Source of the DNA: Trema orientale
Lineage: Eukaryota; Streptophyta; Magnoliopsida; Rosales; Cannabaceae
DNA: 64,000 nucleotides
Reading direction: 5' to 3'
Assembly: GCA_002914845.1 (NCBI GenBank)
Contig: JXTC01000067.1
Span: 671,798 to 735,797 of the forward strand
The notes below the pieces were generated by a model. The model was given only the letters and a program-made list of their open reading frames with translations, was not told the DNA's origin and did not search any database. Position numbers and translations under genes: made by a program. Within the stretch, counting starts at the first letter, position 1, and every line of letters begins with the position of its first letter. Of the stretch, positions 1-11,354 are shown in pieces.

Positions 1-285
1 GAAAATAACAGCTCACATTAAAAATATATCATAAACTAAGCATACAAAATAATAAGATATACTAGCATGACATACATCAAATAAACATATAAGGTAGGCT
101 TCCATCACAAGATACCCAGAACAACATCAATAAGCCTTCCTTTGGGCCGACTTATCAACTTGTAAGTGGTACTCTTCAGTGCAGGAATCAAATATTGATA
201 GTAAATCCTGTCAGACAGTAAACCTTCCTTTGGACCGATTTACTGTCCACATGGAAACTTGATAACCATCACATATCTATTACCG
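1..285. other. Unassigned left-edge segment
   Basis: This stretch follows the point where the Athila-like protease frame of element F ends, and it does not read as the expected pol continuation on either strand. Its only evident structure is a pair of stem-loops with the same loop sequence (130-155 and 214-247). It may be part of another inserted element cut by the window edge. I cannot assign it. Confidence 0.4.
130..247. repeat. Two stem-loops with one conserved 16-nt loop
   Basis: The loop CCTTCCTTTGGGCCGA (135-150) is flanked by ATAAG/CTTAT, a 5-bp stem. The loop CCTTCCTTTGGACCGA (223-238) is flanked by GACAGTAAA/TTTACTGTC, a perfect 9-bp stem at 214-222 and 239-247. The loops differ at one base while the stems are unrelated in sequence but still complementary, which suggests selection for structure. 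On the minus strand the loop reads TCGGYCCAAAGGAAGG. The function is unknown. Confidence 0.55.
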
Positions 286-289
286 CAGT

Positions 290-523
290 TCAAACAGAAA
301 ATGGCATTAAGTTGACACTAGCTCCCAAATCACACAAAGCCTTACCAAAGAAACGATCACCAATAATGCACGGGATGTTGAAGTTTCCTGGATCTTCGAG
401 CTTAGGGGGAAGCTTATTTTGAAGAATGGCACTACATTCCTCCGTGAGAGCGACGGTCTCAAATTCTCCCAATCTCTTTTTCTTGGAGAGGATCTCCTTC
501 ATGGACTTTACATAACTCGACAT
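290..523 (-). pseudogene. Athila-type retropepsin-like protease fragment (element F)
   Basis: This 77-codon minus-strand frame encodes the segment just before and including the aspartic protease active site. The text ends in A-L-C-D-L-G-A-S followed by N-L-M-P; the D-L-G-A-S variant of the D-[ST]-G-A motif is usual in Athila. Upstream lies the I-G-D-x-x-F-x-K/G-A-L strand that precedes the catalytic loop. In a live element the protease cleaves the Gag-Pol polyprotein in the particle. Here it stops right after the motif, so the flap and C-terminal half are absent. It follows gag (563-2133) across a stop. Confidence 0.75.
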
Positions 524-562
524 TTGCTCAAGTGCCTCGGTGAAAGGAATATTGATGTGTAG

Positions 563-2133
563 CTACTTAAACACTTCTAAGAACTTGGAGAATTTTTGGT
601 CAAGCTTCTTCTTTTGAAAGCGTTGAGGAAAAGACAATGGCGGATTATAAGGACATGGCTTTGATAGTGATGTTGAGGGACTATCAGTATTCACCTCTTC
701 GATAGGCTTTTCTCCCTCATCCTTTTTGGTTTGCTCTTCCTCAATAGCTTTTTCAATGAATGGTGAACGAGGTGAGGTAGGCTTCTCAACAATTTTTATT
801 AACTCTTTCCCACTTCTCAATATAATGGAATTACAATGCTCCTTACCTTCATTTCTTGGATTCACTTCGGTATAACTTGGTAACGCTCCTTAAGGACGGT
901 TGGTCATAACATTGGTCAATTGGCCAAGATGTGTCTCCAAGAATCTTATGGTGGCCGCTTGATTTTGAAGGATGGCTTCATTCTTTGAGATGTATTGCGT
1001 AAGGATCTCCTCCATAGATGGCTTCTTCTCCTGTGATAGTTGCTCTTGATTCGAATATCCTTGATGATACATTGATCTTGCATTAGAATTCTACCCTTGT
1101 TGATTCTTGTACTCCAAGAGAAATTTGGATCATTTCTCCATCCCGGATTGTAAGAGTTGGAGTATGGATTGTTGTGTTGCTGCTGATTGTAGTTCCCCAC
1201 GAAGTGAGCTGACTCCATATTTAAATGGCAATAGGAACTCAAATAATTGTCACCACATTTCTCACAAGCTCCAGCTGAGCTTTGCATTGCATGTACTCTA
1301 TGGACTGCCATAGAATTAAGCTTTTTGGTCATTGATTCCAAGTTCTTGGTCAGTACACAAACTTAAGATGTCAATGAGGAAATAACTTCTAACTCATTGA
1401 TACTAGCGGCTCTCCTTGGATTGACATGCTTGGAAGGTCATTGGTAGTTGTTTGCCGCTATTTCTTCCAGTAATTCATTAGCATCATCTGTTGATTTACC
1501 AATCAATGCACCACTGGCTGCCACATCTACAATGGTCCTCAAATGACCCATCAACCCATTATAGAATGTTTGAGTAAGAAGCCATTTAGGTATCCTATGG
1601 TGTGGACACTTCCTCATCAACTCCTTATAACGCTCCTAAGTCTTGTATAAGGATTCATTGTCAAATTGCATAAAGGAAGTGATATCATTCCTTAACTTAG
1701 TAGTCTTCGTAAGAGAGAACAACTTGGCAAGAAATTTCTGAGCTAAGTCATCCCAAGTAGTGATTGATCCCGAGGGTAAGACATTCAACCAACTCTTCAC
1801 CTTATCCCTTAAGGAGAATGGGAATAACCTCAAGCGAATAGCATCCTTGCTAACTTCATTGTATTTCAAAGTGTCGCATATATCTAGAAAATTCATAATG
1901 TATTAGTTAGGATCATCAATAAGCAAACCACCAAATTACCACATGGCTTGCACCATCTGAATGATTGCCAGCTTCAACTCAAAGTTGCTAGCGTTGATAA
2001 CCGGTCTTCAAATACTAGAACCAAACCCATCAATAACAGGAACTGCAAAGTCCCTCAAAGGTCTAGCATTATCTTGGTCTCCCATAGGTACTTAAGGGTT
2101 CATCCCTTGATTCCTCTGTCTTCGAATTCCCAT
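563..2133 (-). pseudogene. Athila-type gag, degraded (element F)
   Basis: Gag builds the cytoplasmic particle and binds element RNA. Fragments in order on the minus strand: a possible N-terminus from ATG at 2131-2133; the retrotransposon gag core at 1896-1636 with the W-D-D-L-x-x-K-F tract; a helical segment at 1620-1438 with F-Y-N-G-L; a cysteine cluster C-E-K-C-G near 1260 in which the expected His is lost; the Asn/Gln/Tyr-rich linker down to about 1125; a coiled-coil-like stretch at 1072-890; and a charged linker at 865-563 rich in Lys, Glu and Pro. At least four stops and some frame changes separate these. The start is a guess because the upstream frame stays open for a few codons. Confidence 0.75.
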
Positions 2134-2293
2134 TAGAGTATGCTCAATCTCAGGATCAAATGATATGAATTTCGCACTCCTTGTGCATCTTATATTGTAA
2201 AATTAAGCATCTGAGATCCACAACAAGAATAAAAAGTTTGAATTAAATCGAAACTAATAGATATTAGTATTAACAAGTAATAAATCACCGTAC

Positions 2294-2311
2294 TCCCTCG
2301 TAACAGCACCA
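2294..2311 (-). other. Degraded primer-binding site (tRNA-Asp type), element F
   Basis: On the minus strand this reads TGGTGCTGTTACGAGGGA, which differs at five positions from the canonical Athila site complementary to the 3' end of tRNA-Asp. It lies seven bases inside the LTR edge. The equivalent site in element D (46505-46522) is much better preserved. Confidence 0.6.
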
Positions 2312-2317
2312 AAAACT

Positions 2318-3588
2318 TGTGAGGCTATTTCTAATACACAAATCACAAGTATACGAGTCGCAACAAGTAATATAAATAGTAAAAGAGTATCGTTCTTATG
2401 GAGAGTACTTAATTCATATTTTGCTAACTACTAATCAGGACTAGTTTCCAATTTATCCAAATAACAATAATTGATGGTTATAAGCACGAATCAAAATGTA
2501 TATATAATGTAAAATGCAATAATAGAAATCAAAACAAAGCAAGAAAAATTTGTTCTAACAACAATGATAGGGAATCTAGGGATGCAATCTACCCTCTAAC
2601 TCCTCTAATTACTATTTTTCCTCACAATTCAATCATCCATTTAGAGTTAATAATCGAGAATTCAATTGTATTCACAAACTCCTTCCCAAGATATAAGTAA
2701 AAATATATAGACAAATTAATATGTTACTCCTAACATAAATTGACTTGATTCATTAAGTTTAGTAATTCTCTCAAAATAGTTGTACAAGTCACATAGGTAT
2801 ATTCCTATCCTATATAACTAGATTGATACATATTTATTTACATAAAATAAAAGAGAAAGACGAGAGCAAGAGGAAAGAAAAAACTATTTTGGAGTTTCAA
2901 ATATAATTTTCTCCTTTTTGAATCCTCTCATTAGTTTCATTTTCTCATTGGTATAGCTCTAGAACTCTTTGGCTGCTAAGGTTTTCATTCTCTCTTCAGA
3001 GGAGTGAAAGATGAGTCAAATAGAGGAGGTTCATGAATCAAATCTGGGATTTCTGCAACTTATTCTGCATTTTTTGGCACTGCGGCACCAAAATTGGCAG
3101 GAAAATGGCTCCGCAGTGCTGTTGGCACTGCAGCGCCACAATTTGGCATTGCGGCAGTACAAAATTAGGGCTGTAGTGCCAAAAATTGGTGCCACGATGC
3201 CAATAAAATGGGATTGCAGCCCCATGGATTTGGGGCTGTGGCCTCACGGATTTGGCATTGCAGCCCCGTGATTTTGGGGCTGCGATGCCATATTGTTAGG
3301 GATGCAGCCCCAAGTTTTGAGGCAGCGGCACCAATTCTTCTGTGACGCGGTGCCGAATTATCTCGCTTCAAACTTCACTGTAAAAGTTCTATCACCTGTC
3401 TTTTCTCATTACGGTATAAGTTTGTCACCTAAATATCTTGATTTACCTCTAATCTAGCTCTAAAAAAAATAACATTCTTCGCTTAACGATGTCTCACCTA
3501 AAATACGCATAAAAAATAATAAAATAAATAAAAAGAACTCAAAGATGAGCAATTCTTAAGGTAGAAAGGATATATACAGGCGCACACA
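2318..3588 (-). repeat. 5' LTR of element F
   Basis: The minus-strand sequence begins TGTGTGCGCC (at 3588) and ends GCCTCACA (at 2318), next to the primer-binding site. About 1.27 kb. The part at 2580-2830 matches, in reverse orientation, the 46000-46240 part of element D's LTR, which supports LTR identity. The outer edge at 3588 is inferred from the TG...CA ends only, because no second copy is present and no target duplication can be checked. Confidence 0.55.
3058..3362. repeat. GC-rich short-repeat tract in LTR of element F
   Basis: About 300 bases built from repeats of the theme GGCAnTGCRGCnCC and its complement, roughly every 20-25 bases, separated by A/T-rich spacers. It is strikingly GC-rich against the surrounding DNA and can fold on itself. 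A shorter tract of the same theme occurs in both LTRs of element D (45160-45265 and 56575-56680), so it is a family trait and not a local accident. Confidence 0.7.
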
Positions 3589-5285
3589 ATGATATATAGA
3601 TAGTAGGAATATGTTTTTTTAAAAAATTTAATTAGGTATATGTCCTTGTCTTTGCACCAATCACATCTCCATTTTTCCTCAGGTGATAGGCTTCTCTTGA
3701 TTTCAATTCATGCTACCCATTAGCCTACACATATGAGTCATTTAAGTTCCACTCGGTTAATTACTAGCTAGTTCTCGTAATAATATATGATAGACATTAA
3801 CATGATTATATTGATTCTTTAATTAGTACTACATTAACTTAAGGGCACTTCTTGGTGTGACTGTACTTATCATATATATACATAATATTTTTTTCGTAGT
3901 AAGATCACGCTGAGTAAGCTAAACCCATTAATTCTAGCTATGAGTTAGTGTGATCACTGTGTAAAAAAAAGGGAGCTCATTAACCTTTTATAATAATTAT
4001 ATGTATATAGTCTCAAATATGAATAAATATATAGCTGTGCCACGTCTCATCTATATATATTTGCCTTAGCTAATCTAAATGAGCAGAATTAATCAACTTA
4101 TACCTTATGCTCCCCTCATGGCCTTGCACAAAGATTCTATATCTAGTTCTAGTTTCTATCTTTTTACACATAGCCAAAATGTCCGTCTTTTCTTTTGGGG
4201 GATTCTTCCCTTAATAATTTTTATATCATCACTATGTTTCTTTTCCTTTTCGTTATTACGTATTTTTATTATTAGTCGTTATCATTGAGAAGAGAAGTAG
4301 TAGCTTAATTAATTTATGACTAGGGCTTACTATTATTTACTACATATAAATAGTTAGGGGATTATTAATTTGACCCTCTTTTAAAATATATGATGAAAGA
4401 CGTACACTCTAAAAAGTAAAACTTTTATTGCCATGTTATTTAATGAAAATTTTAGCTTTCCAAAATTACCATTGACTCAACTCCAGTCGAAAAAGTCAAA
4501 AGTGAAGAAAGATTGTTCGACTACTGTCAAATGATTATTCAACACAAGTCGAACGCGGTGGCTCGACCCCAGTTGAATTGTTCAACTACGGTCGAATAAT
4601 GGTTCGACTAGAGTCGAAAATTTTCGACTGAGATCAAAAACTTTCAGCTGCCGATTGAAAATTGTTCGGAACAACTGGGAGAGGCTACAGAACAAATTCG
4701 ATCGCAATCGAAATTTTTCAACCCTAGTCAAGCGGAGGCGCTACCGGGATCGAGATCTAGATCTACAGTGATGGTAGAAGTAGTTTATAGTTTGTTAGAG
4801 AAAAATATATTTTGGAGTTTGTTTGGGAATATGGTATCTGAGTAATTTTATATATATGATATGACAATGAGAATTAGTTTTGAAAATATCTATGGGTTAG
4901 TCCCTTAAGTTTAGTAGACCTCCTGGTGTAAATTCCCCAAATAGCTAAGGATACATGTGTTGGAAAATGGTGTCTAAATACTATTATAAAGTTTACACAT
5001 ATTTATTCTAACAACATGCATATCTTTATAAATTTTCATCAATTCCCATATATGGAGCTACAAATTAAAAGCCAGTGAAGAAGTTTCTTGTTATGGTGGG
5101 AGACGCGTTTGTACTCATCAACTATTTTTTTCTGATTGATAATAAATCAACTACTCAGGAATATAAATATAATGATTTTAAACAAAAATTTGTAGTAATA
5201 ATATTAGAACTTTATGTTTTTGGGTTATATAAAGCATTTTTTATTTTTAGACCATGCTTCTTTTATAAGGAGATATAACTCAAAG
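3589..5285. other. Intergenic stretch
   Basis: AT-rich sequence with no credible coding region. Apart from the palindrome array at 4485-4745 I see no recognisable element. Short open frames here (for example 4079-4288) have no recognisable protein features and sit in low-complexity DNA. Confidence 0.5.
4485..4745. repeat. Array of about nine imperfect TTCGAC...GTCGAA palindromes
   Basis: Units such as TTCGACTACTGTCAA, TTCAACACAAGTCGAA, CTCGACCCCAGTTGAA, TTCAACTACGGTCGAA and TTCGACTAGAGTCGAA follow one another. Each is an imperfect palindrome of 15-17 bases with a variable 3-5 base centre. A similar style of motif (GGTAGACCnAAAA, CGGTCnnCnGAAAA) occurs inside the copia LTRs at 47610-47770 and 53740-53880, so this may be a relic of an LTR, but no LTR edge is visible. 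Confidence 0.6.
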
Positions 5286-5480
5286 TATTAATTCGTTTTT
5301 TTTTTTTTTTTTTAAAAAAAAGTGTGACTTAACTAATGACCACCACTTACTACAAATTAAAGAAAAATGACACACACACACACCACCAAGGTTTGAACCC
5401 TTGATCCCCCAAACACACACACACAACCCTCAAACCTTGGACCAACTGAGCTAGCCCCAGTTAGAATATTAATTCGTTTT
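5286..5480 (-). mobile_element. tRNA-derived SINE with target-site duplication
   Basis: A minus-strand SINE body at 5466-5296 lies between direct repeats TATTAATTCG (5286-5295 and 5467-5476; with the following T's the repeat is up to 14 bases). On the minus strand it starts AACTGGGGCTAGCTCAGTTGG, holding an A box (TAGCTCAGTTGG, 5453-5442), then a B box (GGTTCAAACC, 5399-5390), and ends in a long A tail seen as the T run at 5296-5313. The two boxes are RNA polymerase III internal promoter elements in a tRNA-like head. (TG)n-like stretches flank the B box. The layout, poly(A) end and duplication together are diagnostic of L1-type retroposition. Confidence 0.9.
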
Positions 5481-6755
5481 CGTTCCTCTTAAATCAATCA
5501 ATCACAACAATTCTACGCAAACTTTGAGTATGCAGACGTGAGGAATTAGATTTGGGTATCTAGATTTCAAATCCAATAATTCGTACATATATATACTATA
5601 TAGCAACTTCCTTTGCTTTCTAATATTTTACTTTCTGTTTTTCCTTTTTCTTTTGGAGATTTTTTATTTTCTTTTCCTATTGTTGTCTTTTGGAATATTT
5701 GAATCTATGTGACTTTTTCCCTGACCAAGGCACGTAGACGTGCGTACATGTACATTTGTATTAAACAAAGAGTAGGCAAATGTGTTTTTAATTAGTTTTA
5801 ATTAATGCTTAGAAGAAACTAGACTAAAAGTACTGGTAAACTGCTTTAATTAGTTTTTTTAAATCTAAATTAGTATTAAATAAAAAAAAAAAGAGCAAAG
5901 GTACATGCATTGCATATCATGCACTATTTATATGCCTTGCAAATATAAGAGAAAATGTAAGCTCAAATGCTTTCCCATGAATATTATTAGAAATTAATAA
6001 GCGACTATTAAATCTAGCTTCCAGTGATAAACTCTATGCAATTTGTTTGTCAATAGGTTGTAGGTTTCAAAATTCCTAGTCTAGGATATGTACTACATAC
6101 ATATATATATACACAAACATATATAACGCACACAGAAGAAGTATACAGAAGCCAGTCCCATTTTTTGGTATGGGATTTGGGTTAATGTTGATGAAATAAA
6201 TTAGGTTTTCTTATAATACTCTAGCTCAATTTTTTATGTCCAACAAAACATTAATTATAATAATCAAGATATAACAAACAAAGAGAGAGAAGGGGCCACT
6301 TTTCACATTGGATTTAATATTGTGTATGATAGTCAACTCTTGGGAGTTTTATAATAATAATAATAATAATAATAATAATCTCTGGAGTTCTGATTAAAAG
6401 AACAAAAACGCATGAGAAAGGGAATTTTATATTACAAGCATATTCCATAAAGTGCCAACTCTTGTGAGCCCCAGTGAGAAATTGTTACTATCCCAATGAT
6501 CAGTTCAATCTTGATCCAAAATTGCTTAATCAAGTGGAAATCTGCTAGAGCATATATATGACAGGAAAAGAAGATATTGGGAAAAAAGTTAAGCACTTTA
6601 TCAGATTATTAAGAATCATTTCATTAAAATAAAATATAAAAGTTGCATCTTTTGTTTTTGACAAAAAATACCAAAAGAGATAAAGAACCCAAGAATTAAT
6701 TCTGGTTAAACAAAGACTATTTTATTCGGATATTATCATTTTTTTTTTAAGAATA
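5481..6755. other. Intergenic stretch with an (ATA)n microsatellite
   Basis: AT-rich non-coding sequence. A clean (ATA)n run of about ten units lies near 6350-6379. A second copy of the fold-back element's terminal 15 bases (GATATTATCATTTTT) sits at 6729, just outside its left arm. Nothing else is recognisable. Confidence 0.5.
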
Positions 6756-7095
6756 GATATTATCATTTTTATAACTGTATTTTGATACTTTGTTTGATTT
6801 ATATCTTTTATTTTAGTTATTATCAATATTAATTTTGTTATAAATTTATACACTGACGTTAATTTAGAGCAGTTAATTTACTAAGATGATTTAATAAATT
6901 TACTCTTGAATAAATTTTTATATAGTTTATTTTTAATTTTTTAAACGGCAACTTAGTAAATTAACTGCGCTAAATTGATGTTAGTGTATAAATTTGTAAT
7001 AGATTTCAAATCTAAAGATCAATGTTAATAATAAAGAAAATATAAAATATAATTTAAACAAAGTATCAAAATACAAGTATAAAAGTGATAATATC
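6756..7095. mobile_element. Fold-back MITE with about 130-140 bp inverted arms
   Basis: The left arm (6756-6886) begins GATATTATCATTTTTATA. The right arm (6952-7095), read on the opposite strand, begins GATATTATCACTTTTATA. The two stay alignable to a shared inner end AGTTAATTTACTAAG. About 65 bases separate them. No open frame is present. The whole unit would fold into one long hairpin RNA if transcribed, a typical small-RNA source. No clear target-site duplication was found, so the superfamily is undecided. Confidence 0.75.
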
Positions 7096-7130
7096 TCATC
7101 TGAGAACTATATATCGATATATATATATAT

Positions 7131-7841
7131 ATATATACTGGGGTGATGTTTCAATGGAGATTTTTGTTTTTACTCCATGGATGGGTACTCTAATTTGAGC
7201 CATTAGATTTTAATCCAATAGAAATCCAATGGCTAAAATAATATTCGTAGATTTACTTAAAAAAATTATTATAATTAATACATATATAAATATAGAAAGT
7301 TATTTAAAAAAAAAAGATGGGTAACCTGATGAGTAGGTCAATTTTTTTTTTTTTTTATTTTTATAAGAAAATAAAATTAGTAAAAAATAATTAATAATTC
7401 CAAATCATTCTCAACTATCTTATTCGTTGAAAAAAAAAAAAAAAAAAACAAAAAATGTACAAATTTTGAGTTGTTTCACGCATAATGTTTTTTTCAAACA
7501 AATTTTCTTTCAATATAGTTATTTTATTTATTTATTTTTATTTAAGAAAATAACTTATTCATAATATGAAAATTATACTATCTTGGATTTTACCTTTCGT
7601 ACAAGAAAAAAAGAAATTTTATGAAATATTGAAGGTACAATTACATATAGTTTTAAACTAAAAGTAATTAAAAATTAAACTTTAAATTAAATTTTCAAAA
7701 ATGAAATAAATAAAAAAGAATTAGAAATTAATATAATTAATGAGATGACTTGTTATTATAGGTTTATTTCCAAATTAGTCAAACTTACCCATCTATGGAG
7801 TAAAAACAAAAATACCCATTGAAAACTCACCCATATATACT
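7131..7841. mobile_element. MULE-like MITE with 9-bp target duplication
   Basis: The element (7140-7832) is flanked by a perfect 9-bp direct repeat ATATATACT (7131-7139 and 7833-7841), the size made by Mutator-like transposases. Caution: the repeat is TA-rich and beside a (TA)n run. Its terminal inverted repeats are about 48 bp: left from GGGGTGATG through TTTTTGTTTTTACTCCAT to GATGGGTA, and the right end matches closely in reverse. The interior is AT-rich and non-coding, with homopolymer A and T runs, so it is non-autonomous. Confidence 0.75.
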
Positions 7842-9164
7842 GAGACCCATTGATTTATATCAAAATTAACACTTCCGGGATAAAAGATAATTACAAATCG
7901 ACCATTCTAGGTCTACAAAAAAATCGAAAAATTAAGTGGTTTTTAATTAAAAATAAACTAAAAGATAATTTAATGGTAATAAGTAAAATTTACTCAAATT
8001 TAGCTAAAAGATGTGTGGTTTTTTTTTTTCCTTTCTTTTTTAGGAGGTGTTATGTTACGTAATTATAGTCCAACGATATCATTGTAATTTTGACTTAAAT
8101 TAGTAGGCGACGGTGTATTTTTCCAAAAAAAAATAAAATAATGAGATCCACAAAATGGCCTATAGACCCACATGTACCGACTCTTCTGAAAAAGAAGGCT
8201 ATTAAAATGAGATGAAGAAACTTGTTAATTAATAAACAAAATAAAAAGTTGGAATCCAAGAATGTTTTGGCCAATAATAGGAATTAAGTGATTGGAGAAG
8301 GCCTTTTAGCACTTGTTAATTTGAATGACAACGTGGATAAGAGAAGGATTAATTTTCGCTTGGACTAGTTTATTATAAAATATTTAACCAATGTTTATGG
8401 TTTTAAGTGGGTTTTGCCTCAATTATATTCCATAGTAGATAAAGGCTGTGTAATTGGACATATGTACACGACTGCTTTGATGGAAATTAGGTTTTCAAAA
8501 AGTGCTTTAGGTTTCAACTTTGAGATATATAACCAGACCCTTTTCAGTTCTATATTATAAAGTGAAAATAGACAGAGAACCAAATTAGTCACATTGCAAT
8601 AGAAAAAATAAAAGAAAATTTCCAAAGTGAAAAGTACTATTGCTGGTAATGACAAGGCGAAATTGGGATAGACTTTGAATAATTGGGGAACAAAACATGT
8701 TTTACACGGTTATGCACAAGCATATTGACCTTTTCTTTTTTGTTTTGGTTTTTGTTTTTTTTTTCCTTCTAATATTATTTACTCTTTTTCACTAATAGCA
8801 TGCCTTAGGCAGCATGCTTCCGACATTGACTTTTTAGTCAGATGATTAAAAAGATGGATTGCTTAGGAATTACTCATAAAATGCATAATCACTCTCTTTC
8901 TAATCATCATAAATATGACATTCACATCTACCTTAGTTTAAATTATTGCGCTTTTCCTAACAAAAAAGAGAAGAAAAGAGTAACTTATGATTCCTTCTTT
9001 CTCTATCTTTTTGGGCTTCTTTTTACTAGTATTACAAGAGTAATGCTATAGACATTAGTAATGTCCAGCATCACACGAGGTGTAATTCTGTCATTGAGTG
9101 ACTATAATCCTAGGTCCAAAATAGGTCCCACCTAAAATGTAATTATAATTGTCACATCATATAG
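7842..9164. other. Intergenic stretch
   Basis: AT-rich sequence without a credible gene. Open frames at 7850-8062, 8419-8655 and 8842-9051 are short, of skewed composition and unrecognisable. Around 9040 the text GAGTAATGCTATAG resembles a MITE-like end, but no partner end was found. Confidence 0.45.
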
Positions 9165-11354
9165 TGTTGTAAATACCCTAGAAAGTAGTTTCTTTGTTAG
9201 ATATTTTGAACAATATTTATTGGATTTAAGTGTTATCTATTTGTTATCAATAAATTCTATATTATATCCCAATTATATACATGTGATGTTTATGTTTTCT
9301 ATTATGCAAATATTTAAAAGTTTCCATGACTAATAATGAGTAATAAAGAATTATTCGTGCTAAATTCTTTATTTCATTATGTCTAAATAAAAGTTCACAT
9401 TCTGTAAATAAAGATGGAATACTTTATTTTGCCATAGAATGTAGTGTTGTCTATTTCAATGGGATTAATGAAGTCTCCAATCATTGAAGTGTTTGACTTC
9501 GGATAGAAATACTAATGCGTTATAAGAAAATTATAAGTGCATTGAACTGGACCAATTCAAAATAGAATTTGAGGTTAAGTGTCGTAACTCAATATTTTAT
9601 CTTTCACTAATCTAGCACTATTGTAAGATTACCTTAATCCTAGTGATAGTCAGACTTGCTTTCATGAGTTTTTTCTTTTTGACTTACTAAAGGACTAGTT
9701 CCGATTATATAGTTTGAACTCCAGTATCTTGAAAGATAAGATTTATGAATTGACGAGAACGTTCTTCATGATTTAGATACTATGCATATAATGTCACTTT
9801 GAATTTTTTCAAGGACTTGAATAATAAAAACTAGACGCCAGGTTTTTACTTTGTGAATTTGACTATATTTGTAAACACTGTAGTAAATTATTATCCATTA
9901 GACAAAAAATGGCAACTCAAAGGTAAATATGTACTAGAGGAGTAATATAGTAATTTCACCTCACTAGTATGACATTGCATCGGGGGTATATCCGCAGGTT
10001 ATATGCTAAATGTATCAAGTTAATTAAAGTGTTAATTAGCTTCACAGAAAATATATGACATTTAGTCTAAGAATGTAATATTAGGCCTATAGTGAAGTGC
10101 CCCAATATTAATAGACAAGGCCCAGTTATAATTAAGAGTTAATTATGACTATGGGTAGTTAGTCCATTGGAGCTTAGACTATTTGGATCCATAAGGTCCC
10201 TTGTCTAGCTCATACATAGCCCAATAACTAATTAAATAGTCAGTTGAGCCCAATAAGTCCGGTGGGGTTTACATTTCTCTAATATTTAAAAGAAAAGTAC
10301 CCCTAAGCCTCTGTACTGTAGCCACACGCCTACTACATACATAGTAACTATACTTAACATGAAACAGAGAGAAAAAGAGAGAGTGAGAGAGAACCAAGCT
10401 ACCGCAGGAGAAGTCTCGTGTTCGTTCATGATCGTTGAGGGAGAGATACCCATGGTCATAGACGTGCAATCAAAGAGAAGGAAGAGTGTCTTCCAGATCA
10501 TTCGCTTATCTCTCATTGGGAATTAAGAAAGTGCCCACACATCGGATCATTCAACAGGTTCTAGAGAATAGACGAGAAGGCTCAATAGTTATGAAGCATT
10601 TCTAGGTTTTATCTAAACCAATATCCATGAATTGATTTATGTTATATCAACAATCCCATGGTTTTTTTTGTAAAGTTTTAAAAAAAAATTTAAAAAACCA
10701 ATTCCACTGCGTTCTTGGTTTGTTTACAAAACTGCGAAAATCGTTATAGAAAAAATCATTTTTTGAAATTATTTTTCAGAATTTCCAGCATTTTTATATC
10801 CAGAACTAAATCTGTGGTGTTTTGGGTTAGTTTTTAGTATTTTTTATTTTTTTTATTGTGGTTATTTTTTAGATTTGAATCATTTTGTTGCAGATCTAGA
10901 AATTTTTTTTCTATTGTTTCTTTTGTAGGGGTATTGCTAGTGTTTTTCTAGATCTAAAGCCCTCGAGAGACAGAATTAGAAGATATGACCATGTCAAGAT
11001 CATCTCTTGGAGTCGCTGAGTCTGATAGCTTATGAGCTTGTAACTCGTGCCTAGGACTCTTGTGGCGTTTACTGATGGACATCATCAAGGAAGACCTATT
11101 GTGGTGTCCACTGATGGACGCCTTGAAATTTTTTCTTTCCATTAGTGATAGGTGGCACGTGCAATCATATTTTTGGTAATAGGAATATGATAGCTCACAC
11201 TCTTGTTGGAGCTAGGGTAATATAGGATGTATTTTGAGGAGTGTTTCTATTTTCTTCAGAAACTTGTAATTTTATTGTAGCCGAATTTGCCTAGTTATTA
11301 ATTTAATTCCCTTGAGGAACCCTTCGAAAAAAAAAAAGAAAAAAAAAAACCAAC
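9165..11354 (+). other. Unassigned repeat-like block ending in poly(A)
   Basis: Two observations suggest a transposable element. First, 9165-10652 starts TGTTGTAAATACC and ends TTATATCAACA, a TGTTG...CAACA pair like LTR ends, but no second copy, primer-binding site or duplication is seen. Second, the block ends at 11326-11350 in an A-rich tail after a 3'-UTR-like stretch, as in a LINE or processed copy, but again without a target duplication. No reverse transcriptase motif is readable. The frames at 10269-10516 (minus) and 10954-11142 (minus) are not recognisable proteins. Confidence 0.3.

Larger units (their letters stand above)
286..3588 (-). mobile_element. Element F: truncated Athila-like Ty3 retrotransposon
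   Basis: Read on the minus strand, the order is LTR (3588-2318), degraded primer-binding site, gag, then a retropepsin-like protease that breaks off near 290. Reverse transcriptase, RNase H, integrase and the second LTR are missing or outside the window. The gag text, including a tract rich in Asn, Tyr and Gln before a W-x-N-x-P-N-F-S-W motif, is typical of Athila. The LTR shares blocks with the LTR of element D, so the two are distant relatives. The copy is dead: several stops and frame changes interrupt it. Confidence 0.75.

Noticed and set aside
3011..3371. Four frames rich in Cys, Gln and His around the GC-rich island
   Set aside because: The amino-acid pattern is a translation of the short repeats in the F LTR, present in several frames and both strands.
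5390..5453. Possible tRNA gene
   Set aside because: A and B boxes are present, but no cloverleaf can be formed and the unit ends in poly(A) with target duplications. It is a SINE.
9165..10652. Complete LTR element with ends TGTTG...CAACA
   Set aside because: There is no second LTR, primer-binding site or target duplication, so it is listed only as an unassigned block.
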